Assembly: GCF_000516555.1 (NCBI RefSeq)
Contig: NZ_AZSJ01000003.1
Span: 1,373,301 to 1,437,300 of the forward strand
DNA length: 64,000 bases
Reading direction: 5' to 3'
Source of the DNA: Afipia sp. P52-10
Lineage (GTDB): Bacteria > Pseudomonadota > Alphaproteobacteria > Rhizobiales > Xanthobacteraceae
Shown: piece after piece, positions 35,395 through 44,299 of the stretch
How positions within the stretch are numbered: the stretch's first letter is position 1
Layout of the letters: each line of letters opens with the position of its first letter
The notes under the pieces: model-generated
The model's database searches: none
The model's input: the letters and a program-made list of their open reading frames with translations, nothing else
What the model was told of the DNA's origin: nothing
Made by a program: the position numbers and the translations under genes

Positions 35395-35793
35395 ATGCGT
35401 CACTTCACGCTTGCAGCACTCACCGCTATCGGCCTCGTCGCAGCGACCCCGCTGCTGGCCCAGACGCCAGCACCGGCCACCAGCACGCAGCAGAAGATGG
35501 CGCCGCCGCCAGCAGCCGCGCCCACCGCCACCGCGCCTGCCAGCAACAAGATGGCCCCTGCGACCACCGGCAAGGCATCGCCTGCCGCGCATGCGAAGCA
35601 GGAGCTGATCGACATCAATCACGCGACCGAGGAGCAGCTTTCGATGCTGCCGGGCATCGCCAAGGCGCGTTCGGAAGCGATCATCAAGGGCCGCCCCTAC
35701 AAGGGCAAGGACGAGCTGGTGAGCAAGAAGATCATCCCCGAGAACGTCTACAAAGACATCAAGGACAAGATCGTCGCCCATCAGAAGGGCTGA
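35395..35793 (+). CDS. Secreted helix-hairpin-helix (ComEA-like) protein
   Basis: A 132-residue exported protein. Residues 1-23 are a signal peptide (ending ATPLLAQ), residues about 24-68 are an Ala/Pro/Thr-rich linker, and residues about 70-130 hold a helix-hairpin-helix domain (LIDINHATEEQLSMLPGIAKARSEAII) like that of ComEA, which binds DNA non-specifically. The start at 35395 has a GGAGGGAC ribosome binding site. The tail is lysine-rich. A role in DNA uptake is possible but unproven; no other competence gene is nearby. Confidence 0.8.
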   Translation: MRHFTLAALTAIGLVAATPLLAQTPAPATSTQQKMAPPPAAAPTATAPASNKMAPATTGKASPAAHAKQELIDINHATEEQLSMLPGIAKARSEAIIKGRPYKGKDELVSKKIIPENVYKDIKDKIVAHQKG

Positions 35794-35839
35794 TCGCAGC
35801 CGATCCCTGTTTGCGTCCGCGTTCCGCGTCAAACCACAG

Positions 35840-35865
35840 CGCGCCGGTGCTTGCTCACCGGCGCG
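35840..35865. terminator. Bidirectional hairpin between convergent genes
   Basis: CGCGCCGGTG, six-base loop, CACCGGCGCG forms a perfect 10-bp stem between the convergent HhH protein gene and yciB, followed by TT GT CACTT on the plus strand. It probably terminates both. Confidence 0.65.
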
Positions 35866-35919
35866 TTGTCACTTCTACTGTCGACCTTGCTCGCTTGATG
35901 AGACGCGGACGCGGGCTGC

Positions 35920-36513
35920 TCACACGTCGCCGCGGGTGGCGTCGCTCGCCTCGGCACTCGCCGGCGCGATGCTGTGGCGGTTGATCAGCGGCATCTGCAG
36001 CATGGCGAAGACGGCGGTGATCGGCACTGCGCCGAACGCCTTGAACGCCACCCAGAAGTCGGTCGACTGCGTCCGCCAGATCGCCTCGTTCAACACCGCC
36101 ATCGCGACGAAGAACAGCGCCCAGCGCAGCGTCAGCGCGCGCCAGCCCGCAGGCGTCAGGTTGAACATCTGGTCGAACATGATGGCGATGAAGGACTTGC
36201 CGAACAACAGGCCGCCGCCGAGCACCAGGCCGAACAGGCCATAGATGATGGTCGGCTTCATCTTGATGAAGGTCTCGTTGTGCAGGAACAGCGTGAGGCC
36301 GCCGAACACCAGCACGATCGCCGCCGACACCAGCGCCATCAGCGGCACATGCCGCACGACGGCGTAGGAGACGATGATCGACACGACAATCGCGACCATG
36401 AACGCGCCGGTCGCCACGAACAGATCGAACTTCGCATTGGCGGCGAAGAACACGATCAGCGGCCCGAGTTCGGTCGCGAGCTTGAACAGCGGATGCGGCG
36501 CGGCCTTGTCCAT
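35920..36513 (-). CDS. yciB: Inner membrane septation protein A (YciB/IspZ family)
   Basis: A 197-residue polytopic inner-membrane protein with about five hydrophobic segments. [19 protein letters not shown] near the N-terminus and [20 protein letters not shown] near the C-terminus are conserved in the family. It affects septation and envelope integrity. It starts two bases after the ftsY stop, so the two are co-transcribed. Confidence 0.92.
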   Translation of the reverse strand: MDKAAPHPLFKLATELGPLIVFFAANAKFDLFVATGAFMVAIVVSIIVSYAVVRHVPLMALVSAAIVLVFGGLTLFLHNETFIKMKPTIIYGLFGLVLGGGLLFGKSFIAIMFDQMFNLTPAGWRALTLRWALFFVAMAVLNEAIWRTQSTDFWVAFKAFGAVPITAVFAMLQMPLINRHSIAPASAEASDATRGDV

Positions 36514-36515
36514 GG

Positions 36516-37457
36516 TTACTCCAGTCCTGCGATCGCACGGGCGAAGTCGCGCGCGGTGAACGGCGCCAGGTCGTCGACACCTTCGCCGACACCGATGAAA
36601 TGCACCGGCAGCTTGAACTTCGCCGACAGCGCCACCAGGATGCCGCCGCGCGCGGTGCCGTCCAGCTTGGTCATGACCAGGCCGGTGACGCCCGCGGTCT
36701 TGTGAAACGCCTCGACCTGCGACAACGCGTTCTGGCCGACGGTGGCGTCGAGCACCAGCAGCACCGCATGCGGCGCGTCCGCATCCACCTTCTTCATGAC
36801 GCGGACGACCTTCTCCAGCTCGTTCATCAGCTCGGCCTTGTTCTGCAGCCGCCCCGCGGTATCGACCAGCAGCACGTCGGTCCCGTCCGCCTTGGCGGCG
36901 GTCAGCGCGTCGAAGGCGAGACCCGCGGCATCGGCGCCATGCGCCCGCGCCACCACCGGCGCGCCGGTGCGCTCGCCCCAGATCTTCAATTGCTCGATCG
37001 CAGCGGCGCGGAAGGTGTCGCCCGCGGCCAGCATCACCTTGCGGCCTTCGCTGCGGAAGCGCGATGCCAGCTTGCCGATCGTCGTGGTCTTGCCCGAACC
37101 GTTGACGCCGACGACGAGGATCACGAACGGCTTGCGCGCAGGATCTATGACGAGCGGCTGCGCGACCGGCGCCAGCACCGTCTCGACCTCGGACGCCACC
37201 ACCGCCTTCACCTCGTCCGGCGAGATCGCCTTATCATAGCGGCCTTCACCGACGGCGGCGGCGATGCGTGCGGCGACCTCGGTGCCGAGATCGGCGCGCA
37301 GCAGCACGTCTTCCATGTCCTCGACCATGGCGCGGTCGAGCTTGCGCTTGGTGACGAGATCGGCAACGGCCTGGCCGATCGAACTCGAGGTCCGTTTCAG
37401 CCCGCTCGACAGCCTGCGCCACCAGCTTTGTTTCGGTTGATCGTCTGTATTGCTCAT
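36516..37457 (-). CDS. ftsY: Signal recognition particle receptor FtsY
   Basis: A 313-residue SRP GTPase. The N domain is at about 10-90, the P-loop GVNGSGKT at 117-124, then DTAGR (G3), [10 protein letters not shown] (G4) and [12 protein letters not shown] (closing G5). It lacks the long acidic A domain of the E. coli protein, as is usual in alphaproteobacteria. The frame is open far upstream, but the start at 37457 ([10 protein letters not shown]) gives a complete N domain and leaves room for the divergent gene at 37485. Ffh, its partner, is encoded at 44300. Confidence 0.95.
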   Translation of the reverse strand: MSNTDDQPKQSWWRRLSSGLKRTSSSIGQAVADLVTKRKLDRAMVEDMEDVLLRADLGTEVAARIAAAVGEGRYDKAISPDEVKAVVASEVETVLAPVAQPLVIDPARKPFVILVVGVNGSGKTTTIGKLASRFRSEGRKVMLAAGDTFRAAAIEQLKIWGERTGAPVVARAHGADAAGLAFDALTAAKADGTDVLLVDTAGRLQNKAELMNELEKVVRVMKKVDADAPHAVLLVLDATVGQNALSQVEAFHKTAGVTGLVMTKLDGTARGGILVALSAKFKLPVHFIGVGEGVDDLAPFTARDFARAIAGLE

Positions 37458-37484
37458 GAGGGGTGTGATAGCCGTTTCGGCATC

Positions 37485-38237
37485 ATGACGAAAGCTGCGA
37501 ATGAACCGGGAACAGGCCCGCTCGATATTGTCGCGCGCGTGCTCCACCGCGACGGGCTGATGCTGATCATCGACAAGCCGTCGGGCATTCCGGTGCATCG
37601 CGGGCCGCGCAACAGCCGCGACAAGAGCGGCGCGGCGCTGGAAGACTATTTCGATGCGCTGCGCTTCGGCCTGCCGCGCCCGCCGGTGCTGGCGCATCGG
37701 CTGGACCGCGACACCTCCGGTTGCCTCATTCTCGGACGCCATCGCAAGGCGACTGCCTCGCTCGGACTTCTGTTCAAGCACAACAAGATCTCCAAGACCT
37801 ATTGGGCGGTGGTGGAAGGCGGCCCCGACGCCGACAGCGGCGTGATCGACGTTCCGCTCGGTCGGCTGAGCGAGGAACGCGGCTGGTGGCAGAAGCCGGA
37901 CCCGAACGGCCTGCCCGCGACGACGAACTGGACCGTGCTCGGACGCAGCGCGGGCACGGTCGCGCTGACATGGCTGGCCCTGGAACCGATCACCGGCCGC
38001 ACGCACCAGTTGCGCGTGCATTGCGCGGCGATGGGCTGGCCGATCGTCGGCGACAGCATCTATGGCAGCGGCCCGCGCGACGGCGAACCCAAGCTGCATC
38101 TGCATGCCCGCGAGATCACCGTGCCACTGTCGAAGAACAAGCCGCCGGTCCGGGTCTGCGCGCCGGTGCCCGCCCATATGCGCGACCGGCTCACCGCCTG
38201 CGGCTGGATCGCGTCGTCCGAACCAGGCGCGCCGTGA
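37485..38237 (+). CDS. RluA-family RNA pseudouridine synthase
   Basis: A 250-residue pseudouridine synthase. The catalytic aspartate is Asp74 in HRLDRDTSG, preceded by LIIDKPSGIPVH. The C-terminal ITGRTHQLRVHCA motif is typical. There is no S4 domain. The substrate (23S rRNA or tRNA) cannot be told from sequence. The frame is open to 36600 antisense to ftsY, but the start at 37485 matches the family. The stop codon overlaps the start of the next gene by one base (TGATG). Confidence 0.9.
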   Translation: MTKAANEPGTGPLDIVARVLHRDGLMLIIDKPSGIPVHRGPRNSRDKSGAALEDYFDALRFGLPRPPVLAHRLDRDTSGCLILGRHRKATASLGLLFKHNKISKTYWAVVEGGPDADSGVIDVPLGRLSEERGWWQKPDPNGLPATTNWTVLGRSAGTVALTWLALEPITGRTHQLRVHCAAMGWPIVGDSIYGSGPRDGEPKLHLHAREITVPLSKNKPPVRVCAPVPAHMRDRLTACGWIASSEPGAP

Positions 38238-38740
38238 TGCGTGTGTTGATCACCGGCATGTCCGGCACCGGAAAATCCGCCGTGATCAGCGAACTGGCCG
38301 CGCGGGGCCACCAGGCTCATGACCTCGATACGCCGCAATGGTCCGAATGGATCGTTGCCGATCCTTCCGACACCCTGACCCCTGCCGAAGGACGGGACTG
38401 GGTATGGCGCGAGGAGCGCGTCCACGCGCTCCTTTCCACGCCGCCGGACGGAAACTTGTTTATCGGCGGCTGCGCCGAAAACATGCATCGGCTGTTTCCC
38501 CTGATCGATCGCATCATCCTGCTGTCCGCGCCCTTGGCGACGATCATGGAACGGCTCGCAGCCCGATCCTCGAGCGGCTATGGTCAGACGACGGAGGAAC
38601 GCCGGAAGGTCGTCAGCCTCATCGCCAGTGTCGAGCCGCTGCTGCGTGAATCCGCCGATCACGAGATCGACACGCGCCAACCTGTCGAGACGACTGCCGA
38701 CGAGATTCTTCGAACGATCGCTCGGGTCGCGTCAGGCTGA
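38237..38740 (+). CDS. Small P-loop kinase-like NTPase
   Basis: A 167-residue protein starting MRVLITGMSGTGKS, with the P-loop GMSGTGKS at residues 7-14. It resembles AAA_33/shikimate or adenylate kinase-like small NTPases, and a short hydrophobic strand DRIILLSAPLATIMERL follows in the position expected for this fold. The substrate is unknown. It is coupled to the RluA-type gene by a one-base overlap. Its last nine bases overlap the 3' end of mtaB on the other strand. Confidence 0.8.
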   Translation: MRVLITGMSGTGKSAVISELAARGHQAHDLDTPQWSEWIVADPSDTLTPAEGRDWVWREERVHALLSTPPDGNLFIGGCAENMHRLFPLIDRIILLSAPLATIMERLAARSSSGYGQTTEERRKVVSLIASVEPLLRESADHEIDTRQPVETTADEILRTIARVASG

Positions 38741-40000
38741 CAGCCGCGCGCCGTCGTGGCCGCGCATGGTCAACATCTGCACCGTGCCCGGCGCAAAGCC
38801 TTCGACCGCGACCGGCAGGAAATGCTCGGTGCGCCCCTGAGTCGCGCTCTCGATCAGCACTGCGCGCGCGGCACCGACATCAGCCGCCAGACGCGTCCGC
38901 AACGCGCGATCACCAGCCTCGCGCAAACGGCGGGCGCGCTGTTTGATCACCTCGCCCTTCACCTGCGGCATGCGCGCCGCGGGCGTGCCGGGCCGCGCCG
39001 AATAGGGAAACACATGCAGGAACGTCAGCCCGCATTGCTCGACCAGATCGAGCGAGCGCGCGAACATCTCCTCCGTTTCGGTCGGGAAGCCGGCGATGAT
39101 ATCGGCCCCGAAGGCAATATCCGGCCGCAGCCGCCGCACCAGCTCGCAGAACTCAATCGCATCGGCGCGGCTGTGTCGCCGCTTCATGCGCTTGAGGATC
39201 AGATCGTCGCCCGCCTGCAGCGACAGGTGCAGATGCGGCATCAGCCGCGCGTCGCTGGCGATGACATCGAGCAGGTCGCGGTCCACCTCGACCGAATCGA
39301 TCGAGGACAGGCGCAGCCGTTGCAGCTCCGGTACATGTCGCAGAATCTGTCGCACCAGCGCGCCAAGTTTCGGCGTGCCCGGAAGATCGGCGCCGTAGCT
39401 CGTCAGATCGACGCCGGTGAGCACGATCTCCGCATGCCCGCCCTCGACCAGCGCGCGCACCTGATTGACCACCGCTCCCATCGGCACCGAGCGCGAATTG
39501 CCGCGGCCATAGGGAATGATGCAGAAGGTGCAGCGATGGTCGCAGCCGTTCTGGATCTGCACGAAGGCGCGCGGCAATCCGCGCTGGAAGCCTTCCACCA
39601 GATGCGGCGCCATTTCGGTGACCGCCATGATATCGGCGACCGCGACCTTCTGCTCCTGCGCCAGGCCGAACGGCGCGCGATCGAACGTCACCCGCGCATC
39701 ACGCCACGCCTCCGCACGCAACTTCTCGTCGTTGCCGAGCACGCGATCGACCTCCGCCATCGCGGCGAACATGTCGGGCTCGGTCTGCGCCGCGCAGCCG
39801 GTGACGACGATGCGCGCGCCGGGCCGCTCGCGCTTCAGCTTGCGGATCGACTGCCGCGCCTGCGCGACGGCTTCGTTGGTGACCGCGCAGGTGTTGACGA
39901 CGACGGTCTCGCCGAGCCCCGCGCGCTCGGCCTGCCGCCGGACGATCTCCGACTCATAGGCATTTAGGCGGCAGCCAAAGGTGATGACATCGACGCTCAC
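38732..40000 (-). CDS. mtaB: tRNA t6A37 methylthiotransferase MtaB
   Basis: A 422-residue radical-SAM enzyme that converts t6A37 to ms2t6A in tRNA. The N-terminal UPF0004 cluster cysteines are Cys10, Cys38 and Cys69. The radical SAM cysteines are Cys153, Cys157 and Cys160 (CDHRCTFC). A C-terminal TRAM-like segment follows. The start codon is GTG at 39998-40000. It lies 11 bases downstream of dapF on the same strand, as in many alphaproteobacteria. Confidence 0.94.
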   Translation of the reverse strand: MSVDVITFGCRLNAYESEIVRRQAERAGLGETVVVNTCAVTNEAVAQARQSIRKLKRERPGARIVVTGCAAQTEPDMFAAMAEVDRVLGNDEKLRAEAWRDARVTFDRAPFGLAQEQKVAVADIMAVTEMAPHLVEGFQRGLPRAFVQIQNGCDHRCTFCIIPYGRGNSRSVPMGAVVNQVRALVEGGHAEIVLTGVDLTSYGADLPGTPKLGALVRQILRHVPELQRLRLSSIDSVEVDRDLLDVIASDARLMPHLHLSLQAGDDLILKRMKRRHSRADAIEFCELVRRLRPDIAFGADIIAGFPTETEEMFARSLDLVEQCGLTFLHVFPYSARPGTPAARMPQVKGEVIKQRARRLREAGDRALRTRLAADVGAARAVLIESATQGRTEHFLPVAVEGFAPGTVQMLTMRGHDGARLSA

Positions 40001-40011
40001 GGCAGCCGCCC

Positions 40012-40878
40012 TCAGGCGACGCTGGCGAACAGCGCCGGATCGAAACGGCTCTCGTATTCCAGCTCGGCCGGGCCGGTCATCAGCACATGATCGTCGCTCT
40101 CGCGCCAGGCGATGACGAGATCGCCGCCGGGCGTCGCGATCGTGACCGTGCGGTCGGCGCGCCGCAGCCTTGCCGCCGCCACCGCCGTCGCGCAGGCGGC
40201 CGAGCCGCAGGCCTTGGTGAGACCGGCACCGCGCTCCCAGGTGCGGATGACGATGCGGTCGCGGCTTGCGATCTGCGCCAGCGTGATGTTGGCCCGTTCC
40301 GGGAAGATCGGATGGTTCTCCAGCAGCGGCCCGAACCGGCCGAGGTCATAGGCATGCACATCCTCGACCCAGAAGATCGCGTGCGGATTGCCCATGTTGA
40401 CCACGGACGGCGTGTGCAGCACCGGCGCATCGATCGGCCCGATCTGCAATTCGATCGCGCGGGTGTCGCGGAATTCCTCGGCGAGCGGAATCTCCTGCCA
40501 GCCGAGCCGCGGCTTGCCCATGTCGACCGTGAAGGTCTCCGGCGCATCGCCCGTCCAGCAATTCAACAGGCCTGCCCGCGTCTCGAACGTCAGGGCCGTC
40601 TCGCCGCTGGCCGCGAACATCTGCCGTGCGACACAGCGCATGCCGTTGCCACAGGCGCCGGACTCCGAGCCGTCATTGTTGAGGATGCGGATGAATGCCG
40701 CCGTGCCATCGACGCGCGGCGGATAGAGCACCATCAATTGGTCATACGGCACCCCCGCGGCGATCGCCCTGGCCTCGCCGGCGCTGATGTCGACCGGCGC
40801 CGCGCGCAGATCGACGACAACGATCTCGTTGCCGACGCCGTTCATCTTGGCAAAGCTCTGATTCGCGAGGGCGCTCAT
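40012..40878 (-). CDS. dapF: Diaminopimelate epimerase
   Basis: A 288-residue cofactor-free epimerase that makes meso-diaminopimelate for lysine and peptidoglycan. The two active cysteines are Cys76 ([10 protein letters not shown]) and Cys224 ([10 protein letters not shown]). The frame is open far upstream antisense to other genes; the start at 40878 ([18 protein letters not shown]) gives the normal N-terminus. First gene of the dapF-mtaB unit. Confidence 0.97.
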   Translation of the reverse strand: MSALANQSFAKMNGVGNEIVVVDLRAAPVDISAGEARAIAAGVPYDQLMVLYPPRVDGTAAFIRILNNDGSESGACGNGMRCVARQMFAASGETALTFETRAGLLNCWTGDAPETFTVDMGKPRLGWQEIPLAEEFRDTRAIELQIGPIDAPVLHTPSVVNMGNPHAIFWVEDVHAYDLGRFGPLLENHPIFPERANITLAQIASRDRIVIRTWERGAGLTKACGSAACATAVAAARLRRADRTVTIATPGGDLVIAWRESDDHVLMTGPAELEYESRFDPALFASVA

Positions 40879-41139
40879 GATCCGGACTCTTTCGTCCGGG
40901 GTTATATGGCGGAAAGGCCGTCGCATTTCCAGCCTCGCATGCCGCCGCCTGCATACGGAACACGCGCACCGCGCACGCATCCCGCCTTCAAACATCCATG
41001 ATCGCTGACAATCATTTGCGGTGAGACCAAGCGGCGAACGCTGTGATACACGTGAGCGCCGGGACCCGAATCTTGCGTTCGCAAGGCCTTCAACCATAAG
41101 GCCTTTGAGCCGTAAGGTCTGTAAGCTATGGAGAGTTTG

Positions 41140-41988
41140 ATGATCCGCCTCGCGCTTCGCCCGTCGCGGCTTCTGGGGAATGGCGGCCGGCTCGATTCGA
41201 GCCCCCTTTTGGCCCTGCTGCTGTCGGCGGCGATGGTCGGATCGAGCCTCGCCCAGACGCCGGCAACGCCTCCCGCAAGCACGGCCCCGGCAGCACCACC
41301 CGCAAATCCGGCACCGGCAACGCCGCCAGCGGCTTCGACACCTGCGCAAGCCACCCCGCCCGCCGCGAACCCGGCAACGTCCCCGTCTGCGGCGCCGGCT
41401 GCACAGGCCCCCGCCCCCGCGCAGACACCCGCCGCGAGCCAGGCGCCGGCGAACCCTCAGACCCCACCCGCTCCGCAGACCCCGGCGCAAGCCGCTCCGC
41501 CCGCGGAGCCCACCGTGCAGACCGCCGACCCGTTCGGCGAGGAACTGACGCTGACGGCGAAGACCGTGGTCATGATGAAGGGCAACGCGACCTGGGACAA
41601 CGCGTTCGAAACCATCACCAACACGCTGAAAGCCCTGCAGGGCGCGCTCGACAAGCAGAACCTGAAGGCCGCAGGCCCGGCGCTGGTCGTCTATACCTCG
41701 ACCGACGACACCGGCTTCGTCTTCCAGGCCGAACTGCCGGTCGCCGAAGCGCCCGCCAAGCCGCTCGGCAAGGACATCACCAGCGGCAAATCGCCCGAGG
41801 GCAAGGCGCTGAAGTTCGTCCATCGTGGCTCGTATGACAACATGGACAACACCTATGAAGCGATCACCAACCACCTCGACGAGAAGCGACTGGAGGCGAA
41901 GGACTCCTTCATCGAGGAGTACACCACCGATCCGCTGACCACGGCGGAAGACAAACTCGTCATCAACGTCTACGTGCCCCTGAAGTGA
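41140..41988 (+). CDS. Secreted Pro/Ala-rich protein with a GyrI-like domain
   Basis: A 282-residue protein. Residues 1 to about 38 are a signal peptide ending SSLAQ. Residues about 40-125 are an almost pure Ala/Pro/Thr linker. Residues about 128-282 look like a GyrI-like (AraC effector-binding, SRPBCC-related) ligand-binding domain, with [19 protein letters not shown] and [19 protein letters not shown]. The start at 41140 has GGAGAG four bases upstream; an ATG four codons earlier is possible. It is closely followed by a SIMPL gene. The ligand is unknown. Confidence 0.75.
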   Translation: MIRLALRPSRLLGNGGRLDSSPLLALLLSAAMVGSSLAQTPATPPASTAPAAPPANPAPATPPAASTPAQATPPAANPATSPSAAPAAQAPAPAQTPAASQAPANPQTPPAPQTPAQAAPPAEPTVQTADPFGEELTLTAKTVVMMKGNATWDNAFETITNTLKALQGALDKQNLKAAGPALVVYTSTDDTGFVFQAELPVAEAPAKPLGKDITSGKSPEGKALKFVHRGSYDNMDNTYEAITNHLDEKRLEAKDSFIEEYTTDPLTTAEDKLVINVYVPLK

Positions 41989-41999
41989 GCTTGCCCCGC

Positions 42000-42710
42000 A
42001 TGATGTATCGCACTGCCCTGACCCTCGCCGCCGTGGCCGCCGCCAGCAGTTCGGCACTGGCACAGCAAAGCCAGCTTCCGCCGCCGGCGATTTCGGTGTC
42101 CGGCGAAGCGACCATCTCGGTCGCCCCCGATCTCGCGCAGATCGAGGGGGGCGTGACCTCCGAGGCCAAGACCGCACGCGAGGCGAGCGAGGCCAACAAC
42201 AAGGCGATGAATGAGGTGATGACGGCGCTGAAGGCGGCCGGCATCGCCGCCGCCGACATCCAGACCTCGCGTCTGTCGCTGATTCCGCAAAGCGCGCCGC
42301 CACGCCCCGGCGTGCGTTCGCCGATCGTCGGCTACCAGGCCAGCAACCGCGTCAGCGTGCGCATCCGCGACGTCTCGAAGGTTGCCAGCACCATCGACAC
42401 GCTGGTCTCCGCCGGCGCGAACGACATCGGCGGAATCGCGTTCATCGTCTCCAAGCAGTCGCAACTGCTCGACGATGCCCGCGGCAAGGCGATCGAGGAC
42501 GCCCGGCGCAAGGCAGAGGTCTATGCGAAGGCCGCCAATGTGCGGCTCGGAGCGCCGCTCAGCATCAGTGAAGAAGGCTCGGGCGGACCAGTGCCGATGA
42601 TGCGCGCATCCTACAAGGCCGATGCCCAGGGCGCGCCGGTGTCACCCGGCGAAGAAACCCTGCGCGTCACGGTGCAGGTCTCCTACGAGCTGAAGAGCGC
42701 CACGCCGTAA
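42000..42710 (+). CDS. SIMPL (DUF541) domain periplasmic protein
   Basis: A 236-residue protein. Residues 1 to about 22 form a signal peptide ([17 protein letters not shown]). The rest is a SIMPL/DUF541 domain, recognised by [22 protein letters not shown] and [16 protein letters not shown]. Family members such as YggE are linked to oxidative stress. It starts 11 bases after the preceding gene, with a possible GTG start overlapping that gene's stop, so the two secreted proteins are co-expressed. Confidence 0.88.
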   Translation: MMYRTALTLAAVAAASSSALAQQSQLPPPAISVSGEATISVAPDLAQIEGGVTSEAKTAREASEANNKAMNEVMTALKAAGIAAADIQTSRLSLIPQSAPPRPGVRSPIVGYQASNRVSVRIRDVSKVASTIDTLVSAGANDIGGIAFIVSKQSQLLDDARGKAIEDARRKAEVYAKAANVRLGAPLSISEEGSGGPVPMMRASYKADAQGAPVSPGEETLRVTVQVSYELKSATP

Positions 42711-42742
42711 GTTATTCGATAGCACGTAGCCCAAAGCGAGCT

Positions 42743-42845
42743 GTCATTCCGGGGCGCGAGCAAAGCGAGCGAGCCGGGAATCCATAACCACCGCAGGGCG
42801 TATGGATTCCGGGCCTGCGCGATAAATCGCGCATCCTGGAATGAC
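42743..42845. repeat. Palindromic repeat element (MITE/REP-like)
   Basis: A 103-base element with terminal inverted repeats GTCATTCCGGG and CCTGGAATGAC (10 of 11). Inside, GGAATCCATA is mirrored by TATGGATTCC. The whole can fold into a branched hairpin. It lies between the convergent SIMPL and metallo-hydrolase genes. Such GTCATTCC-ended elements are familiar in Bradyrhizobium and Rhodopseudomonas genomes; only one full copy is present here. Confidence 0.75.
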
Positions 42846-42884
42846 GACGTTGTTGGTGGAGCCACCGCTGGCCCTCAAACCTGG

Positions 42885-43940
42885 CTAAATCGCAAACACC
42901 TCGCCCGGCTGCAGCACCAGGAATTTTTCGCTCGGCACGCTCGCGGCCTTCAGGGCCGCGGCAAGCGCCACAGCCGGCGCATCGATCGCCTCGTTGGTGA
43001 GCTGGAACGTGCCGTGATGATGCGCCAGCGCCAACTCGGCGCCGCAATCGGCCAGCGCCTGCACCGCGTCTTCGGGATTCATGTGCTGGTCGCGCATGAA
43101 CCAGCGCGGCTCGTAAGCGCCGATCGGCAGGATCGCCGCCCGCAACGGCCCGTGCTGCTCGCGCACGCGGCGGAAGTGGACGCCGCTGCCATAGCCCGAA
43201 TCGCAGACGATGTAGATTTTCCCCGCAGGCGTCTCCAGCACGAAGCTCGCCCACAGCGCCTTGTTGCGATCGAGAAGACCGCGCGCCGACCAGTGCCGCG
43301 TCGGCACCAGCGTCACCGCCATCGCATCGCTGAGCACCACGCGATCGCCCCAGTCGAACGCCTCGGCCCGGATCGCCGCGTCGTAAGCCGTCATCGCGGC
43401 ATCGTTGCCGAGCGGGGTGATGACGCGCGGCCCGAACGCCGCCCGCAGCTTTGACAGCGTGGCGACGTCGAGATGATCGTAGTGCCCATGCGACACCAGC
43501 ACCGCATCGATCGGCGGCAGCTTGCCGAAGGGAATCCCCGGATCGTTGACCCGCTTCGGCCCGGCGAACGAGAATGGCGAGGCCCGCTCCGACCACACCG
43601 GATCGACCAGGATGTTGAGCCCGGCGGCCTGGATCAGCCAGGAGGCATGGCCGACGAAGGAAAAGCGGATGCCGCTCAAAACCCGTTGCGGCGGCGTATC
43701 GGAGAACGGCGACGGCGCCCAGACGGGCCAGACCGCACGGCCCCCCTCACGCTGCCAGCGCCACAGGTCGCTGAAGTTCTTGGGCGGTGCCCCATCCGGA
43801 TCGAAGAACCGGGCACCATCGAAGTGGTCCGACACGGGACCGGAGTAGTTGCGCATGGAGGCGGACCAGAAGGCTGAAGCGCCGGTGGCGGCAGCCAAAC
43901 CGGCAAGGACGGTGAAAACGCGGCGGCGGGATAACGGCAT
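42885..43940 (-). CDS. Exported metallo-beta-lactamase-fold hydrolase
   Basis: A 351-residue protein of the UlaG/NAPE-phospholipase-D-like branch of the metallo-beta-lactamase fold. The metal motif HGHYDHLD is at 151-158; further ligands are in TRHWSARG, DSGYGSG and LAHHHGTF. The N-terminus has three arginines followed by a hydrophobic stretch (MPLSRRRVFTVLAGLAAATGA), suggesting export or a membrane anchor. The substrate is uncertain; phospholipid-type substrates fit the branch. It is a single gene, convergent with the SIMPL gene. Confidence 0.85.
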   Translation of the reverse strand: MPLSRRRVFTVLAGLAAATGASAFWSASMRNYSGPVSDHFDGARFFDPDGAPPKNFSDLWRWQREGGRAVWPVWAPSPFSDTPPQRVLSGIRFSFVGHASWLIQAAGLNILVDPVWSERASPFSFAGPKRVNDPGIPFGKLPPIDAVLVSHGHYDHLDVATLSKLRAAFGPRVITPLGNDAAMTAYDAAIRAEAFDWGDRVVLSDAMAVTLVPTRHWSARGLLDRNKALWASFVLETPAGKIYIVCDSGYGSGVHFRRVREQHGPLRAAILPIGAYEPRWFMRDQHMNPEDAVQALADCGAELALAHHHGTFQLTNEAIDAPAVALAAALKAASVPSEKFLVLQPGEVFAI

Positions 43941-44299
43941 CGGGCGGGCGGATGCAGGGACGATGGATCAAGGTAGGAACCCGGCGGGAACCTGCCAGTC
44001 CATTTAAACCCCGGCGGATGAATTCTCACAAAGATTTCAGCGACAAAGCGGCACAGCCGCACCGGCGGACCCCGTCCCGAACCCCGGGTCTGCGACCCTG
44101 AATTCCTTGACTTTTCCCGCTGCGGCCGCTTTAAGTCCTGCCACTTCTCGAAAAGGTTCGCCTTTTTGATCCGCCGACCGGTCCTGGAGGCCGGAGGTCA
44201 ACGCCCGACAGCGCGATGCGCCCTCGGGCGCAAACGTGTTTGGTTTGGTCACCTTGATCCCGGCGGACACCCGCGGGCGCAAGCAGCAGGAAGCAGGAC
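43941..44299. other. Divergent intergenic region upstream of ffh
   Basis: There are 359 bases without a credible gene. A plausible promoter for the ffh operon lies at 44107-44135 (listed separately). The frame of ffh is closed shortly upstream. I see no SRP RNA here. Confidence 0.5.
44107..44135 (+). promoter_or_regulatory. Candidate sigma-70 promoter of the ffh operon
   Basis: TTGACT (44107-44112), 17 bases, TTTAAG (44130-44135). The -35 is close to the consensus and the spacing is ideal; the -10 is weaker. It lies 165 bases upstream of the ffh start. Confidence 0.45.

Noticed and set aside
37458-38177. N-terminal extension of ftsY on the minus strand
   Set aside because: The frame stays open antisense to the RluA-type gene, but the extension has no similarity to an FtsY A domain and the start at 37457 yields a complete protein.
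41281-41510. Long run of Ala/Pro codons that looked like a tandem DNA repeat
   Set aside because: The units are irregular at DNA level; it is a low-complexity protein linker, not a tandem repeat array or CRISPR.
40879-42303. N-terminal extension of dapF on the minus strand
   Set aside because: Arg/Gly/Cys-rich antisense translation of the Pro/Ala-rich and SIMPL genes; DapF is complete from 40878.
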